DNA from: Molanna angustata
Taxonomy: Eukaryota > Arthropoda > Insecta > Trichoptera > Molannidae
DNA: 64,000 nt
Assembly: GCA_963576475.1 (NCBI GenBank)
Contig: OY754968.1
Span: 19,764,734-19,828,733, forward strand
Direction: 5' to 3'
Part shown: positions 1-9,459 of the stretch, piece by piece
How the letters are laid out: every line of letters starts with the position of its first letter
How positions within the stretch are numbered: the first letter of the stretch is position 1
The notes under the pieces: model-generated
Told to the model about the DNA's origin: nothing
Databases searched by the model: none
The model's input: only the letters and a program-made list of their open reading frames with translations
Program-made: the position numbers and the translations under genes

Positions 1-30
1 ACCCACAATTTACTTCATCTAATGGATATG

Positions 31-118
31 GTTGATCGGAAGATATTGCCATGTTATGGCAATAAGCCCAACATTGTGCACTTATAATGAAATGTTTGCA
101 AATTGTTTGAAATAAATA
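31..118 (+). repeat. Retroelement 3' tail with conserved stem-loop
   Basis: This is the 3' end of a dispersed retroelement family. It is marked by the inverted pair ATTGCC...GGCAAT (45-63) followed by AATAAGCCC and an A/T-rich end. The same design recurs at 577-592 (minus), 44,176-44,191 and 48,256-48,271, where the stem is kept while the loop differs. It lies tail to tail with the minus-strand SINE that starts just after it. The family name is not known to me. Confidence 0.5.
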
Positions 119-318
119 ACTAAACATTAAAAATAAATGGACAGAGCGCAATCATCGACGTGAATGGCAATTTCTTCGAACTAACCAGTGTTTCCAGACG
201 AGAAAAACAAGATTTGCGTGAGAAATTAATTTTAATAAAAATATTATCTTCTGCTGGGAATCGAGTCCAGGCGACGCTTACAGAAGCCAGGAAGCTTAGG
301 CCACGATGGTTAACTTAA
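115..318 (-). mobile_element. tRNA-derived SINE, degraded
   Basis: Read on the minus strand, a box A-like word (complement of 287-303) is followed by a box B-like word GGACTCGATTCCC (complement of 256-268). These are the internal RNA polymerase III promoter elements of tRNA-derived SINEs. The body (about 240 down to 150) matches the segment at 44,115-44,180, including TTTCTCACGCAAAT and CTGGAAACACTGGTTAGTT, so it shares a 3' tail with a partner LINE family. Boundaries are approximate. Confidence 0.5.
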
Positions 319-479
319 TTACGTTCATAAGTAATTATTATGATTAAAGTATTTCGAATTTAGAATTGATTTTAAAAACGATCTCAAAATTATATCATTC
401 AATCGAAACAAAATCACGGAAATGTAAAATCATTAATTAGGTTGAAAATTAATTAAATTTTATTTCTTAGGAGGATATT

Positions 480-722
480 CTACATATATTTCTATTGTTT
501 ACTTGTTCTTTGCATAAATTGCTCGAGAATCAAGCGGGTGTGCAGCTTTATGATAAATCCACAAAAAGGTGGATTTATTGCCGTAAGGCAATATTTTCCA
601 TCCAACCCGAGCAACGTGAAGTCTTCAAACTTAAATTGGTACAATAGTAAGTATTTAGTGAGAAATAAAGAAAAAATGCAAAGAGAGAAAAAAGAAAGAC
701 AGAAATAAAATAATAATAATAA
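480..722 (-). repeat. Non-autonomous retroelement, 3' half
   Basis: The minus strand contains AGACTTCACGTTGCTCGGG, then the ATTGCC/GGCAAT stem-loop (577-592). The same order is seen on the plus strand at 48,220-48,275. The similarity continues upstream through a TTTCTCACTTAAT-type stretch, so this is a second, 5'-truncated copy of the element annotated at 47,748-48,310. Small open frames across it are not credible genes. Confidence 0.55.
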
Positions 723-1810
723 CACTGATCCTAGCTATAAGGAAATGAAGGATGATATGTGCGGAAGGATATAGGTGGAATATTCAGAACTATTTGACAG
801 ATAAAGTTTTTTTAGTTTACATTTAAATATTTTTATGGATTGAAATGAAGTAATTCTAATATTATCTCTGCTCTGCGTGAATAAGTGTGTTTACTTCAGA
901 TTGTTTTAAGGCCTTTTGTATAAGAAAACGTAAAATTTATAATTTTTTAAATAGCAAGAAAGTACTTAATTAAAATACTATAATTTTAAAAACTCTCCGG
1001 TTCACTTTCATATTCTCTTTCGATTGAAGTAAAAATCTACTTCATAGGCTTTGTAGTTATTTAGTTAGTTACTTACAATAAAAATTAAAAATGGTTTTAC
1101 TAAAACTTATTTTACAAGAAAAGTATTAAACAAATTCAATTTTCAAAAAATTCACGCAATAGAATAATGATGTAAATACAAACTGTTCTTTATTTTAAAG
1201 ACTTGTCTTTTGAGGGTAGGTACTGGGGAAATTATTTTCAAAATATACTATAATATAGCCTACTATAGCCTCTTAATAATTATTTTAAAAAAATCTCGCT
1301 ACAATATATATCTATAGTTATAATCTCACAAATGTTTTTTTGCAACTGTCTGTAGCTGTAAAGATAAATAGGCAATATAAATTGCATTATGACAATAAGT
1401 ATCGTGTCGAATAGGGATGGGAGAGAGAGAGAGAGACCGAGGGTCCTCCTGCGAAGAAAACGCCCCTCAAATTTAGGAGACATAATCCTGTGTCCCACGT
1501 GTCTCTATATCACATATTAAGTATAACAGATACATGACTCACCCCAAAGCAAATAAACTAACCCAAGATATTAAACCAATCTCCAAATAAAATCCACCCA
1601 GGACAATACGCTGTACCTACAGATTTGCAGCTTTAATGAAACAATTTCAATTCGTATGTATCTATTAGGTACCTACATAGGTATATCTATGTACTTATTT
1701 TTTTAAGGATTTACTCACAAATTACTAATTTTTAATAAATAAAATTTATCGTTTTTTTTTTATTATTGCATATGCGCAAACATTGGAATTTTTCCCCTGT
1801 CGGGAGTCAA
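723..1810. other. AT-rich stretch, no gene seen
   Basis: No coding region, RNA gene or repeat family that I recognise. There is a short GA-rich run near 1,421-1,437. Small open frames here lack codon structure or known motifs. Confidence 0.6.
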
Positions 1811-1814
1811 AGAT

Positions 1815-2045
1815 ATTTTTTAACAGATTTTTAATTATCTTAATAGAGACGAAGTTGGAATATTTACTGTAGGAGAACCGGGAAATCAAGGCACCTACAG
1901 GGCTTACGACCTGTCATCGGCTGGCTTACGTGATCACTTTATGCGCTTGCGCAACGTTCACCAATTATGCCTTTTTTTAATGAGATCCCTATCAATTCAA
2001 TTTTTGAAAGTTCTATATATTGCAATACTGAAATTCTTTTCGCTT
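1815..2045 (+). repeat. Dispersed repeat family R1, copy 1
   Basis: The segment contains ATAGAGACGAAGTTG, AGGCACCTACAG and GACCTGTCATCGGCTGGCTT. The first two recur at 49,715-49,760. The last recurs in reverse orientation at 37,375-37,400 with few differences. Three copies in one window, spaced tens of kb apart and in both orientations, show an interspersed repeat. No coding capacity or terminal structure is visible, so the class is unassigned. Confidence 0.6.
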
Positions 2046-3118
2046 GAGGAAATAAGGATTTTTACTACAGCAATCTATTTGTGAAATCATGAACCAAATT
2101 CTTATTATTGTCACCTCAGGTATAAGTAAGTTTTTATATTTTTGTCTTAACGTTTAAATTAATGTGATGTTCAGTAATCTAAACCAAATTAATGGTGATT
2201 AAAAAATTCGTATGTTTAGAACATTATAGAATAATAATAGTATAGAATACTCTTTAGCCTGCAGTAAACGCGACTGCTCCATGTTGACTAATTTGGTCAA
2301 CATTTTGCTACGAACATTCAGTAATCATTTGGCCGTCTCCGTAATACGTTCTCCCAATAGGGAATTTTTCAAACTGCTTTCAAAATTATTTACGAAATAG
2401 TTAGCAAAATAGCAAAATTACTTGCAAAATTATAGCAGAGTCATACATATTGTGTATATTGACACGAGCCGGCCAATAAAACGGCTTCACCTTTTCAGCG
2501 AGTTTTTGTATGGGAATGAGTATTCTATAGTTTTATTCTATGGTTTAGAAATAATTTTAAATTTTAATTACAGGGATTATGAAAATATGAGAATTTACAA
2601 GAATTTTGTCGATAAATGTATTTAGGACAGTATAACTACCAAAATTTAATCAGTAATCAAATTATCAGTGGATAATTTTACTAAAATAGTATATAAGTAC
2701 TAAAATAATACGCTTGAAATATCAATTATTTGGAGGATATCAACTTATTACTTTTTGATTCGACAAAATCATTAAAAATATTTTTAAAAAGACTAGTTTT
2801 GTTTTTTTAGAATTTCAGGAAAATACCTTCATATCTATCTTTCTCATTACAATCATATTTTGATAGTAAACTTTATTTCCTAATAAATTCACCCCTGTTT
2901 TGGAAATATCCCTGGTCATCTTATCGTTACAAGAAGCAATATGAGGAATCCTATGTATCTCTTAATATTAATATGAAAGGACGTGATCTGCTTACAAACC
3001 ATTATTTGTACCTACAGGCTTGGTCAAATCCTGTACTGACCGTTAAATAAATGTGAGATGGTCATACCCGTTTAACTGATATGAACCATTTGAGCTAAAC
3101 ACTTTGCAAGATTTGTTA
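2046..3118. other. AT-rich stretch, no gene seen
   Basis: No feature recognised. A 67-codon open frame near 2,422 has no recognisable motif and is treated as chance. Confidence 0.6.
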
Positions 3119-3119
3119 T

Positions 3120-3175
3120 ACTCGGTGGCAGAGCAGTTAGAAACGTTGGATCGGGGGATCATGGGTTCAATTTTT
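3120..3175 (+). mobile_element. tRNA-like SINE head fragment
   Basis: Box A-like TGGCAGAGCAGTTAG (3,126-3,140) is followed about 25 bases later by GGGTTCAA (3,163-3,170), a weakened box B. The same 15-base box A occurs in the minus-strand SINE at 59,912-60,055. No cloverleaf can be drawn, so it is a SINE fragment rather than a tRNA gene. Confidence 0.45.
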
Positions 3176-4365
3176 TTCTTTCTGTTTGAATCCGAATTTT
3201 ATTTCCATACTGATATTAATAAAAATTTCCATATCGCCATTAAATGGTTCTCGACCACTCCTAAAGGCACTGATTCTTAACACTAAAAACAAATTTTGTT
3301 TAAGGCTTTCGAGTATTCAAAAATATGTTGGCGTCTGAAATAGTCACTCAGCACATTACTTTCATTGAATTCAAATTGTAGTCTCATATTTTTTGGGATA
3401 TCATACATTTTGATGAAAATTAATTTATTATAATTATTCGATTATTGACTCTTCGATATTAAAAAGGTTAACTCAAAAAGATGTAATATATTATGTATTT
3501 AGATTATATAAAAATAATAATCTAGCTAATATATCTAAAAAATATCGTTAAGATACGTTATTTTCTTATATCGCATTTGCTGCTATAGTATCGAAATATA
3601 TATGTAAGTATTAATGTCAGCAAAAACAGATGACATTTAACCTTATCTGGTAATGTTTGGTAATATCAGCTTATTGCAGAATTATACCAAATAGTTTTAA
3701 GACGATATCTCCTTATATCATTTATATCATGAATGAAAATCTATTGATTGGTCAAAGAGTTTAGATAAATCATAATAACAAAGTCCATAACACAGGGCCT
3801 TATTGGTTTGTGCTTTTGTTGGAACTTCTTGGAATTTTGAGTAAATTTTAAATTCAAAATTTTGTTCAAATGTTTTATAAAATCATTTTTTTATGAATGT
3901 CAACTAATAAATGGAATATAAATTCTTAAGATAATCACGTTTAATTTTACTTACATACTAACTATAACAAATACCTACTCATTAATTACGCCAATCACTA
4001 TGTTTCATAGGTAGGTACTAGTAATCTAATTATGTATATGAAAATCTCTTGTCACGATGTTCGTAGACGATAATCTCTGAAACCGTCTAATTTTCTAAAT
4101 TTGTATGTTAGGTTTCGGATAGAAAGAAAGGATAGTTTTGGAACCAATAAGTGTCGCTGTTATTGAGTAAATTTTTTTTCAACGAAATTTATTTTTTCCG
4201 TACTTATAACCACAAATTATTTTAGACTTCCCTACACTCACTAAAGAGTTTTTTATCTGAAAAAGGTGTCGTAATTCATTTTAAAAGATGTGTAATCTTT
4301 CAGTTGATGGGGGTTTGAACAAATCTATTGATATTGTATTACGCAACTAGAGAACGAAAAAAAAT
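3176..4365. other. AT-rich stretch, no gene seen
   Basis: No coding or RNA feature recognised. There are scattered AT-rich simple tracts only. Confidence 0.6.
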
Positions 4366-4369
4366 GTAT

Positions 4370-4752
4370 AATACATAAAATGAGATCTATTTAAAAATTA
4401 TTTTATTTATTAAGAAATCATACAGTTCTATAAATACATTGTGGCAGAATAATACATAAAATGAGGTCTATATAAAATGCGATCTACATGAGAGGCGGTC
4501 TATGGCAGAACAATACATAAAATGAGGTCTATATAAAATGCGATCGACATGGAAGTCGATCTATGGCAGAACAATACATATAATAAGGTCTATATAAAAT
4601 GCAATCTACATAGAAGGCGGTCTATGGCAGAAAAATACATAAAATTAGGTATATATAAAATGCAATCTACATAGAAGGCGGTCTATGGCAGTACAATAGG
4701 TACATAAAATGAGGTCTATATACCTAACATGCGATCTGTGGCAGAACAACGT
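4370..4752. repeat. 61-bp tandem repeat, about five units
   Basis: The word TGGCAG begins at 4,442, 4,503, 4,564, 4,625 and 4,686, an exact 61-bp spacing, with a shortened last unit at 4,739. A typical unit reads CAATACATAAAATGAGGTCT, then ATATAAAATGCGATCTACAT, then a GGCGGTCTA end. Units differ by a few substitutions. The array is preceded by a partial unit from about 4,370 and followed by a GC-richer word GTCTGTCCGGGCCCACTAG. Confidence 0.85.
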
Positions 4753-5160
4753 CTGTCCGGGCCCACTAGTATTGTAATAGAATTTCTATTAAATATAATT
4801 TTAATAGCTACCTAAAACAACCCTTGATAGTTTATCATTCTCAAAAAATATCAATATTATTGTTTTTATATTTAATGTAGCTCAATATTGATTATGGGAA
4901 TACAGCATCGATATATTTATTATACAAAACATTTTTGAAAACATTGATTTTAATTGTCCAAAAAACAAATATTACTTTTTATTTTTTTTTAAATTGTGAC
5001 TTTTTTATTGAATCTTCATGATTCGTCGTTCATCCTTACGAAGAAGAAGTCACTTGAATCCATTCGTATAAAACAATTTATCAGTGTTTGAAAACATATT
5101 AACTAGCAATAATAAAAAAAAAACTACCAATAATTTTATAAAAGAAGCAAAATAGCATCT
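4753..5160. other. AT-rich stretch, no gene seen
   Basis: No feature recognised beyond homopolymer A/T tracts. Confidence 0.55.
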
Positions 5161-5164
5161 TACA

Positions 5165-5355
5165 TTGTTCAGCAATATGGTTCACCACCCATTCTGAATT
5201 GAGTAGTGTCTTTTAGGTGAGGCGAAACTGGTGTGTGGGGATGGATACAAGCATATGTCTTCCTTCCTTCTATAGTGTAGAGTGTAGTGCACACCAACGT
5301 ACCTGTTGCTGGTTACCCCACATTGTCGGATATATCGTGTTGGTATGAATGAATG
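5165..5355 (+). repeat. Dispersed repeat family R2, uninterrupted copy
   Basis: It starts at TTCAGCAATATGGTTCACCACC, passes ACTGGTGTGTG and ends at GCTGGTTACCCCACATTGT and TGGTATGAATGAATG. The second copy at 53,300-53,827 has the same beginning and end but is split by an RTE fragment. This copy therefore serves as the empty-site reference for that insertion. No coding capacity. Confidence 0.6.
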
Positions 5356-5489
5356 TATGAAAAAATATGACCGTCGTAAATTACAAAGTGGTAAGCCATT
5401 ATACGAGCATTAATTAATTCAATTTCTAGTATATAAGTAAGTAAGCATTTGAATTAATTAATAAATAAATTTAAAAAAAAATTCAGTGT

Positions 5490-5640
5490 TGGTGTCCTGG
5501 GTTCGATTCCCAGTAGAGGATTTTTTTTTTAAATTCATTCAAAATACTGCTTCTATGCGCTGGCAACACTGGTTATTTGGAAATAATCTCCATTTGTCAA
5601 TAAACTCGTCACTTGTACAGGTTTATTTTTCCATTTATCA
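5490..5640 (+). mobile_element. tRNA-derived SINE, 5'-truncated
   Basis: Box B-like GGGTTCGATTCCCAG (about 5,501-5,515) is followed by an A/T run. Then comes a body whose words CTGGCAACACTGGTTATTTGG and CAATAAACTCGTCACTTG match the tail at 44,145-44,205. Box A is not visible, so the head is truncated. The 3' part abuts the dispersed repeat that begins near 5,620. Confidence 0.55.
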
Positions 5641-6515
5641 CAAAAATCACAAAAGCTAGTGCTGAAAGTTGGTGTAAACATAGACAAATACAATATCTCA
5701 AACTAATTCTTTATAAAAAAGTTCCAGGATTTCTCAAAACTTTTTTTATTTAGAATTTTTTTATGAAAAATGTATGTTTAGCTGCCTATATTTCCATTTT
5801 TTTTCTAAAAATATCGAAAATCGCCGAAACACCCCAACTAGGTCATGTATTAAAAATATATACTATAGTAGTACCTACCTACATAAATACCAAACGTTTT
5901 TTAACATTTTTTGTAAAAATTGAATTTAATGACGACGTCGTTTCATACAATTTGGTAGTATACCTACACTACACAATATCTACGGGGACTCTCAATAGTT
6001 TGATACTTAATCTCCATGCAAACATACAAAGCTGTGACCATCACACTATCCTATCTGAACATACAAGTTTTGTATATTTTATTTTTTATTCATTTATTTC
6101 TTTATCGCACCATTTAAATAATCTTCATTTAAAATAGATAACTGCTGCCCAACTAGGTATACCTTAATTAGATTTAACTTTTTGATCGTCAGTTCTTGAT
6201 GGAATTCCATTTAAATTAATTTATATTTTTAATAAATAAAAATAAAAACACTTGTTTAAAATTAATTCCACTATTTATTTGAGGACTACAACCTACGACC
6301 GGTTTCGTGCTAAGCACATTTTCAAGTAGTCACATTTCAAGGTATTTCGTGCTAAGCACATTTTCCAGGTACCTATATCTGTTCTAGGGCTAGCAGTGTA
6401 TAATATATAAAACACAATATTGAATTTGGATTAAGGGTTATTGGTTTGGTGTGCTTCAAATATACATACTATTGCCATCGACAGTAGGATCTCATTTGTT
6501 ACATGCCACTAGTTT
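5620..6515 (+). repeat. Dispersed repeat family R3, copy A with nested insertion
   Basis: It matches 38,690-39,310 over most of its length. Shared words include AAAAGCTAG, AACATAGA, CCAGG.TTTCTCAAA, GCCGAAA.ACCCCAACTAG, AATAGTTTGATACTT and an end GTTACATGC.ACTAGT. Copy A lacks the first ~120 bases of copy B and carries extra DNA at about 6,062-6,435 that copy B does not have. Open frames of up to 124 codons inside are not shared between copies and are not genes. Confidence 0.7.
6175..6400 (-). mobile_element. Penelope-like terminal fragment (nested)
   Basis: It shares TTCTTGATGGAATTCCAT, AATTAATTCCACT and CCGGTTTCGTGCTAAGCACA with 48,465-48,600. On the minus strand the core is CTTGAAAATG, a GTGC-TTA-GCAC hairpin, then GAAACCGG. 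The hairpin block is present twice here (6,301-6,329 and 6,343-6,369). This arrangement resembles terminal regions of Penelope-like elements, which are known to hold hammerhead-type motifs. It is nested in repeat R3 copy A. Confidence 0.45.
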
Positions 6516-7270
6516 GTTAAAAAAGGCTTCTAGCCGTATAGTCAAATAAATACATAAATTAAATAAATTTGAATCCATTCCGTTCCTGTTTGAAGAATGA
6601 TTGTGGCATTTGTAAAACATATGCAATTGAACCATAACTTCTTTGGTCGGTTGTTGGTTTGTCTCCAGAATTTAGCATAAAGCACTCTCCTGTCAGATAT
6701 ACATACCGACATAATAAAACCATGGAGATTGGTCATCCCATATTGTATTGTTTCTTCCCTTTCTGTCCAATGTCCAATAACCGTTTTGAGATAAAGGTCT
6801 CAAGGCACCTTCACCATTGAATATTCCGAAGACGTAGCCTCACATCGTCCACTTGGGGTCATACATGTAAATCTTCGTTTCTTACCACAAGTCCTATTGT
6901 CTAATTTGATTTTATGATTTGTACTAACTGTATCTACGTGCAACATGAGAACTACAACATTATTTACATTTATAGGAAACATATTTATAATTTATTGAAA
7001 TCACAATAATATACATTTATAGGTACATCGCAATAGAAGACATGTTGGGTATTTGGTATTTTAATTGATTGCATAACCAATTCATAACTCGATTATAACT
7101 AACTCTAATTTGGTTTTCGATTAACCAATACCGGTGAGTACCTTAAATAAATAAATAAATTAGTGTACGTAAATAAACTATATAAATGAATATTATAGGT
7201 ATTTTTATTTTATCTTTTGAAGAAATTTTCTAATGACAATAAGCCTGCCAGTGTACAAAAGATAAATACA
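6516..7270. other. Stretch with no gene seen
   Basis: No recognisable coding region. Around 7,235-7,262 there is a weak echo of the AATAAGCCTGCC retroelement tail. The region ends at the TA dinucleotide flanking the composite transposon. Confidence 0.55.
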
Positions 7271-7272
7271 TA

Positions 7273-7297
7273 GGGTAAAACCCGGAGAGACGCCATA
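7273..7297 (+). repeat. Left terminal inverted repeat
   Basis: It reads GGGTAAAACCCGGAGAGACG then CCATA. The complement of 19,685-19,709 is identical except for one C/T difference at position 10. A TA dinucleotide precedes it. Confidence 0.85.
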
Positions 7298-7456
7298 CTT
7301 TTTGTTTGAGTATCAATAAAAACCAGATTTGTGAATCAAACGAAAAAATTTAATTTTTATTTTTAATATCAACTAATATACTATATAAAAATATACAAAC
7401 AAGTAATAAAATATCAATTTAAAAATATAAAAATATTCAAAACAAAAGTCTATGAA

Positions 7457-7518
7457 AATGGCGTCTCTCCTTCAATGTGTGGGAGAGATGCCATATATTG
7501 AAGGAGAGTTGCCATAAT
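7457..7518. repeat. Subterminal end-motif cluster
   Basis: Three copies of the transposon end motif TATGGCRTCTCTCC or close variants lie within about 60 bp. ATGGCGTCTCTCC is on the plus strand near 7,459. GGAGAGATGCCATA and GGAGAGTTGCCATA are on the minus strand near 7,482 and 7,504. Repeated subterminal motifs are commonly transposase-binding sites in DNA transposons. That role is inferred here. Confidence 0.6.
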
Positions 7519-7572
7519 AAAAAAATATCTGAATGACGTTTAAAAAAATATCTATTTCTTACTTTTAATATT

Positions 7573-7790
7573 TTACATTCTAACTTCTTCCCTTCCACAA
7601 TCATTGCAATGGGGTAAGTACATAGCATATGACTCGTGAAGCCATTTCAAACACATGATGCTCTTCGCCCAGTCTGTGTTCATTTTGTTTGGAAATAATT
7701 TTCACAACACTCAACACACTGGCCGCTTTTCTCCAAGCATTTCCAACCAATCATTACCAATACTGCAACATCAACAACAATACTATCTGT
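7573..7790 (-). pseudogene. Transposase C-terminal exon with degenerate PHD-like finger
   Basis: One minus-strand frame runs from about 7,790 to a stop at 7,573-7,575. It contains CVECCENYF, then DWAKSIMCLKWLHES, then PHCNDCGRE. The spacing Cys-x2-Cys ... W-x5-C-x2-W-x-H ... C-x2-C is that of the PHD-like finger often found at the C terminus of insect pogo/Tigger-type transposases. One zinc ligand appears lost. Just upstream the minus strand reads TTTTGACAG, a possible splice acceptor. The exon is separated from the catalytic domain at 12.7-13.1 kb by the inserted retrotransposon. The link to the same gene is an inference from strand, order and family architecture. Confidence 0.5.
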
Positions 7791-8228
7791 CAAAAGTTAA
7801 CTACTTATTAAGATTGATCCTGTTTTTTTTGTTTTGTTTCTCTAATAATTAACAGTATATATTGTATTTTTCTGTGTAATCCTTGTACAGTGAAGTTAAA
7901 TGAATCATTATATATAATTTTCTCTACTATCAGTACTTTCTAGTTATGAAGATTTATGTTTGAAGTTTGTCAACTACAGTGCTAATCGGAATTATAATCA
8001 GTTGCTGTAAAAGTGTTTAATATATTTTCTGTTTACAAGAAAATAAAAACATCCCCCAACATCATTACACACCCAAGTGACATCTATTAAGAATAAACTG
8101 TATTCAACTTTCTTCCTATGTTACGGTGTACTTCCAAATTGTATGAACATAGGTGTAAATCAACAGTGTAGATACAGCCAGCTGTCGACTAGAGGTAGAG
8201 TGGTCAAGAACTCAACGCGGTATCGTTC

Positions 8229-9167
8229 TTGGAAGCAACGTGTGACGAGTTAAAACCAAAGCCGTCCAATCTAATTTTGTGTTTTTATTTTATATTTAAC
8301 GCACCACATTACACTACCAAGATGGCATCTAATAGTGTGGCGACCAGGAGTCGTCAACCGTCAGACGCTGAGGACAGGGGAAGGAGAATGAATAAACAAG
8401 AAACAATTACAATAGCTGAATTGAAAGAATTACTGCTGACAACAATTTACAATCAAGATAAGAAATTTGAAGAAATAATAGACCAAAATAAAAAAATGCT
8501 GGATTCTATCAACTGCATAACTAATCAATACGAAGACATCTGCATTAAGCTGAATGAAGCAGAGAAGAATAACAGCGAGTTAACAAAAAAGAACATGGAA
8601 TATGAAAAACGAATAGTTAAGCTCGAAGAATGTGTCAAATTGCAAGAGAGCCTAAATAAAAAGAACAATTATACCATAAATACTGAACATGAACAGCGTA
8701 ACAGATCCCACAATGTTGAAATTAAAGGGGTTAATCAGGCCAATAACGAAAAATTACCTGAGATAATACAATCCATCGCTAAAATTTTAGGCTCAGACCT
8801 TGACCTGCGTGAGATTGATTACATCGTTCGTGTACGATCCAATTCTATCGCCACACCCAGGCCTATTATAGTCAAATTTATCCGACAAATCGCAAGGGAC
8901 AATTTCCTGGCACTGATAAGAACGAAGAGAAGAACAATCACCAACAAGGATATTGGCATCGCCGGGACCCCCCGAAACATTCTTATAAATGAACACCTGA
9001 CACTATACAATAAAGAGATACTTTATAAAGCCCGCTTATTCGCTAAAGACAAGAACATAAAGTATATTTGGGTGAGAAACGGTAAGGTTTTTCTGCGACG
9101 AAACGATACATCTCCAAAAATCTTGATTTCTCGGGAGCAGGATTTGGAAAAATTGAACTTGTCATAG
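8229..9167 (+). CDS. Retrotransposon ORF1 protein
   Basis: The first ATG gives 312 residues, but a more natural start is Met32 (8,322, MASNSVATRSR), since the leader before it is hydrophobic and unlike ORF1 proteins. The N-terminal part is basic and Ser/Arg-rich. Residues ~60-155 are rich in Lys/Glu with heptad-like spacing (KKFEEIIDQNKKMLDSI, EYEKRIVKLEECV), a predicted coiled coil for multimerisation. The C-terminal half (NVEIKGVNQ ... RPIIVKFIR ... ILINEHLT ... YIWVRNGKVFLRR) resembles the nucleic-acid-binding domain of insect LINE ORF1 proteins that is related to the baculovirus FP-type domain. The expected role is binding LINE RNA in ribonucleoprotein particles. A 292-bp gap separates it from ORF2, in a different frame. 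Confidence 0.75.
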   Translation: MEATCDELKPKPSNLILCFYFIFNAPHYTTKMASNSVATRSRQPSDAEDRGRRMNKQETITIAELKELLLTTIYNQDKKFEEIIDQNKKMLDSINCITNQYEDICIKLNEAEKNNSELTKKNMEYEKRIVKLEECVKLQESLNKKNNYTINTEHEQRNRSHNVEIKGVNQANNEKLPEIIQSIAKILGSDLDLREIDYIVRVRSNSIATPRPIIVKFIRQIARDNFLALIRTKRRTITNKDIGIAGTPRNILINEHLTLYNKEILYKARLFAKDKNIKYIWVRNGKVFLRRNDTSPKILISREQDLEKLNLS

Positions 9168-9459
9168 AGTTTCTGTTAATCAATTTTGTAATTTGTAGAC
9201 ACTATCTAATTGTTAATAGTCATCATCTCATGTTTGTGCTCATTTTTCTGTCTCTCTTATATATTCCTTTCCCAACCTCGCGATCACTATACCTAATTCC
9301 AGCCCTTCTTATCCTATTTTCCTACCTAATGTACATCGACCAACTGTCTGTTATAATTAATCTCTATAATGTTGGTATCAAATTATTGATATTGACTTTT
9401 CTATGTTGTTTACAGTTAACCCCAACTCCTATTTTACCTAAGGCCATAGACGTGTCTCT

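Noticed and set aside
5763..6137. 124-codon frame
   Set aside because: Lies in dispersed repeat R3 and is not open in the second copy.
8793..9010. Minus-strand frames inside ORF1
   Set aside because: Shadows of the ORF1 coding sequence.
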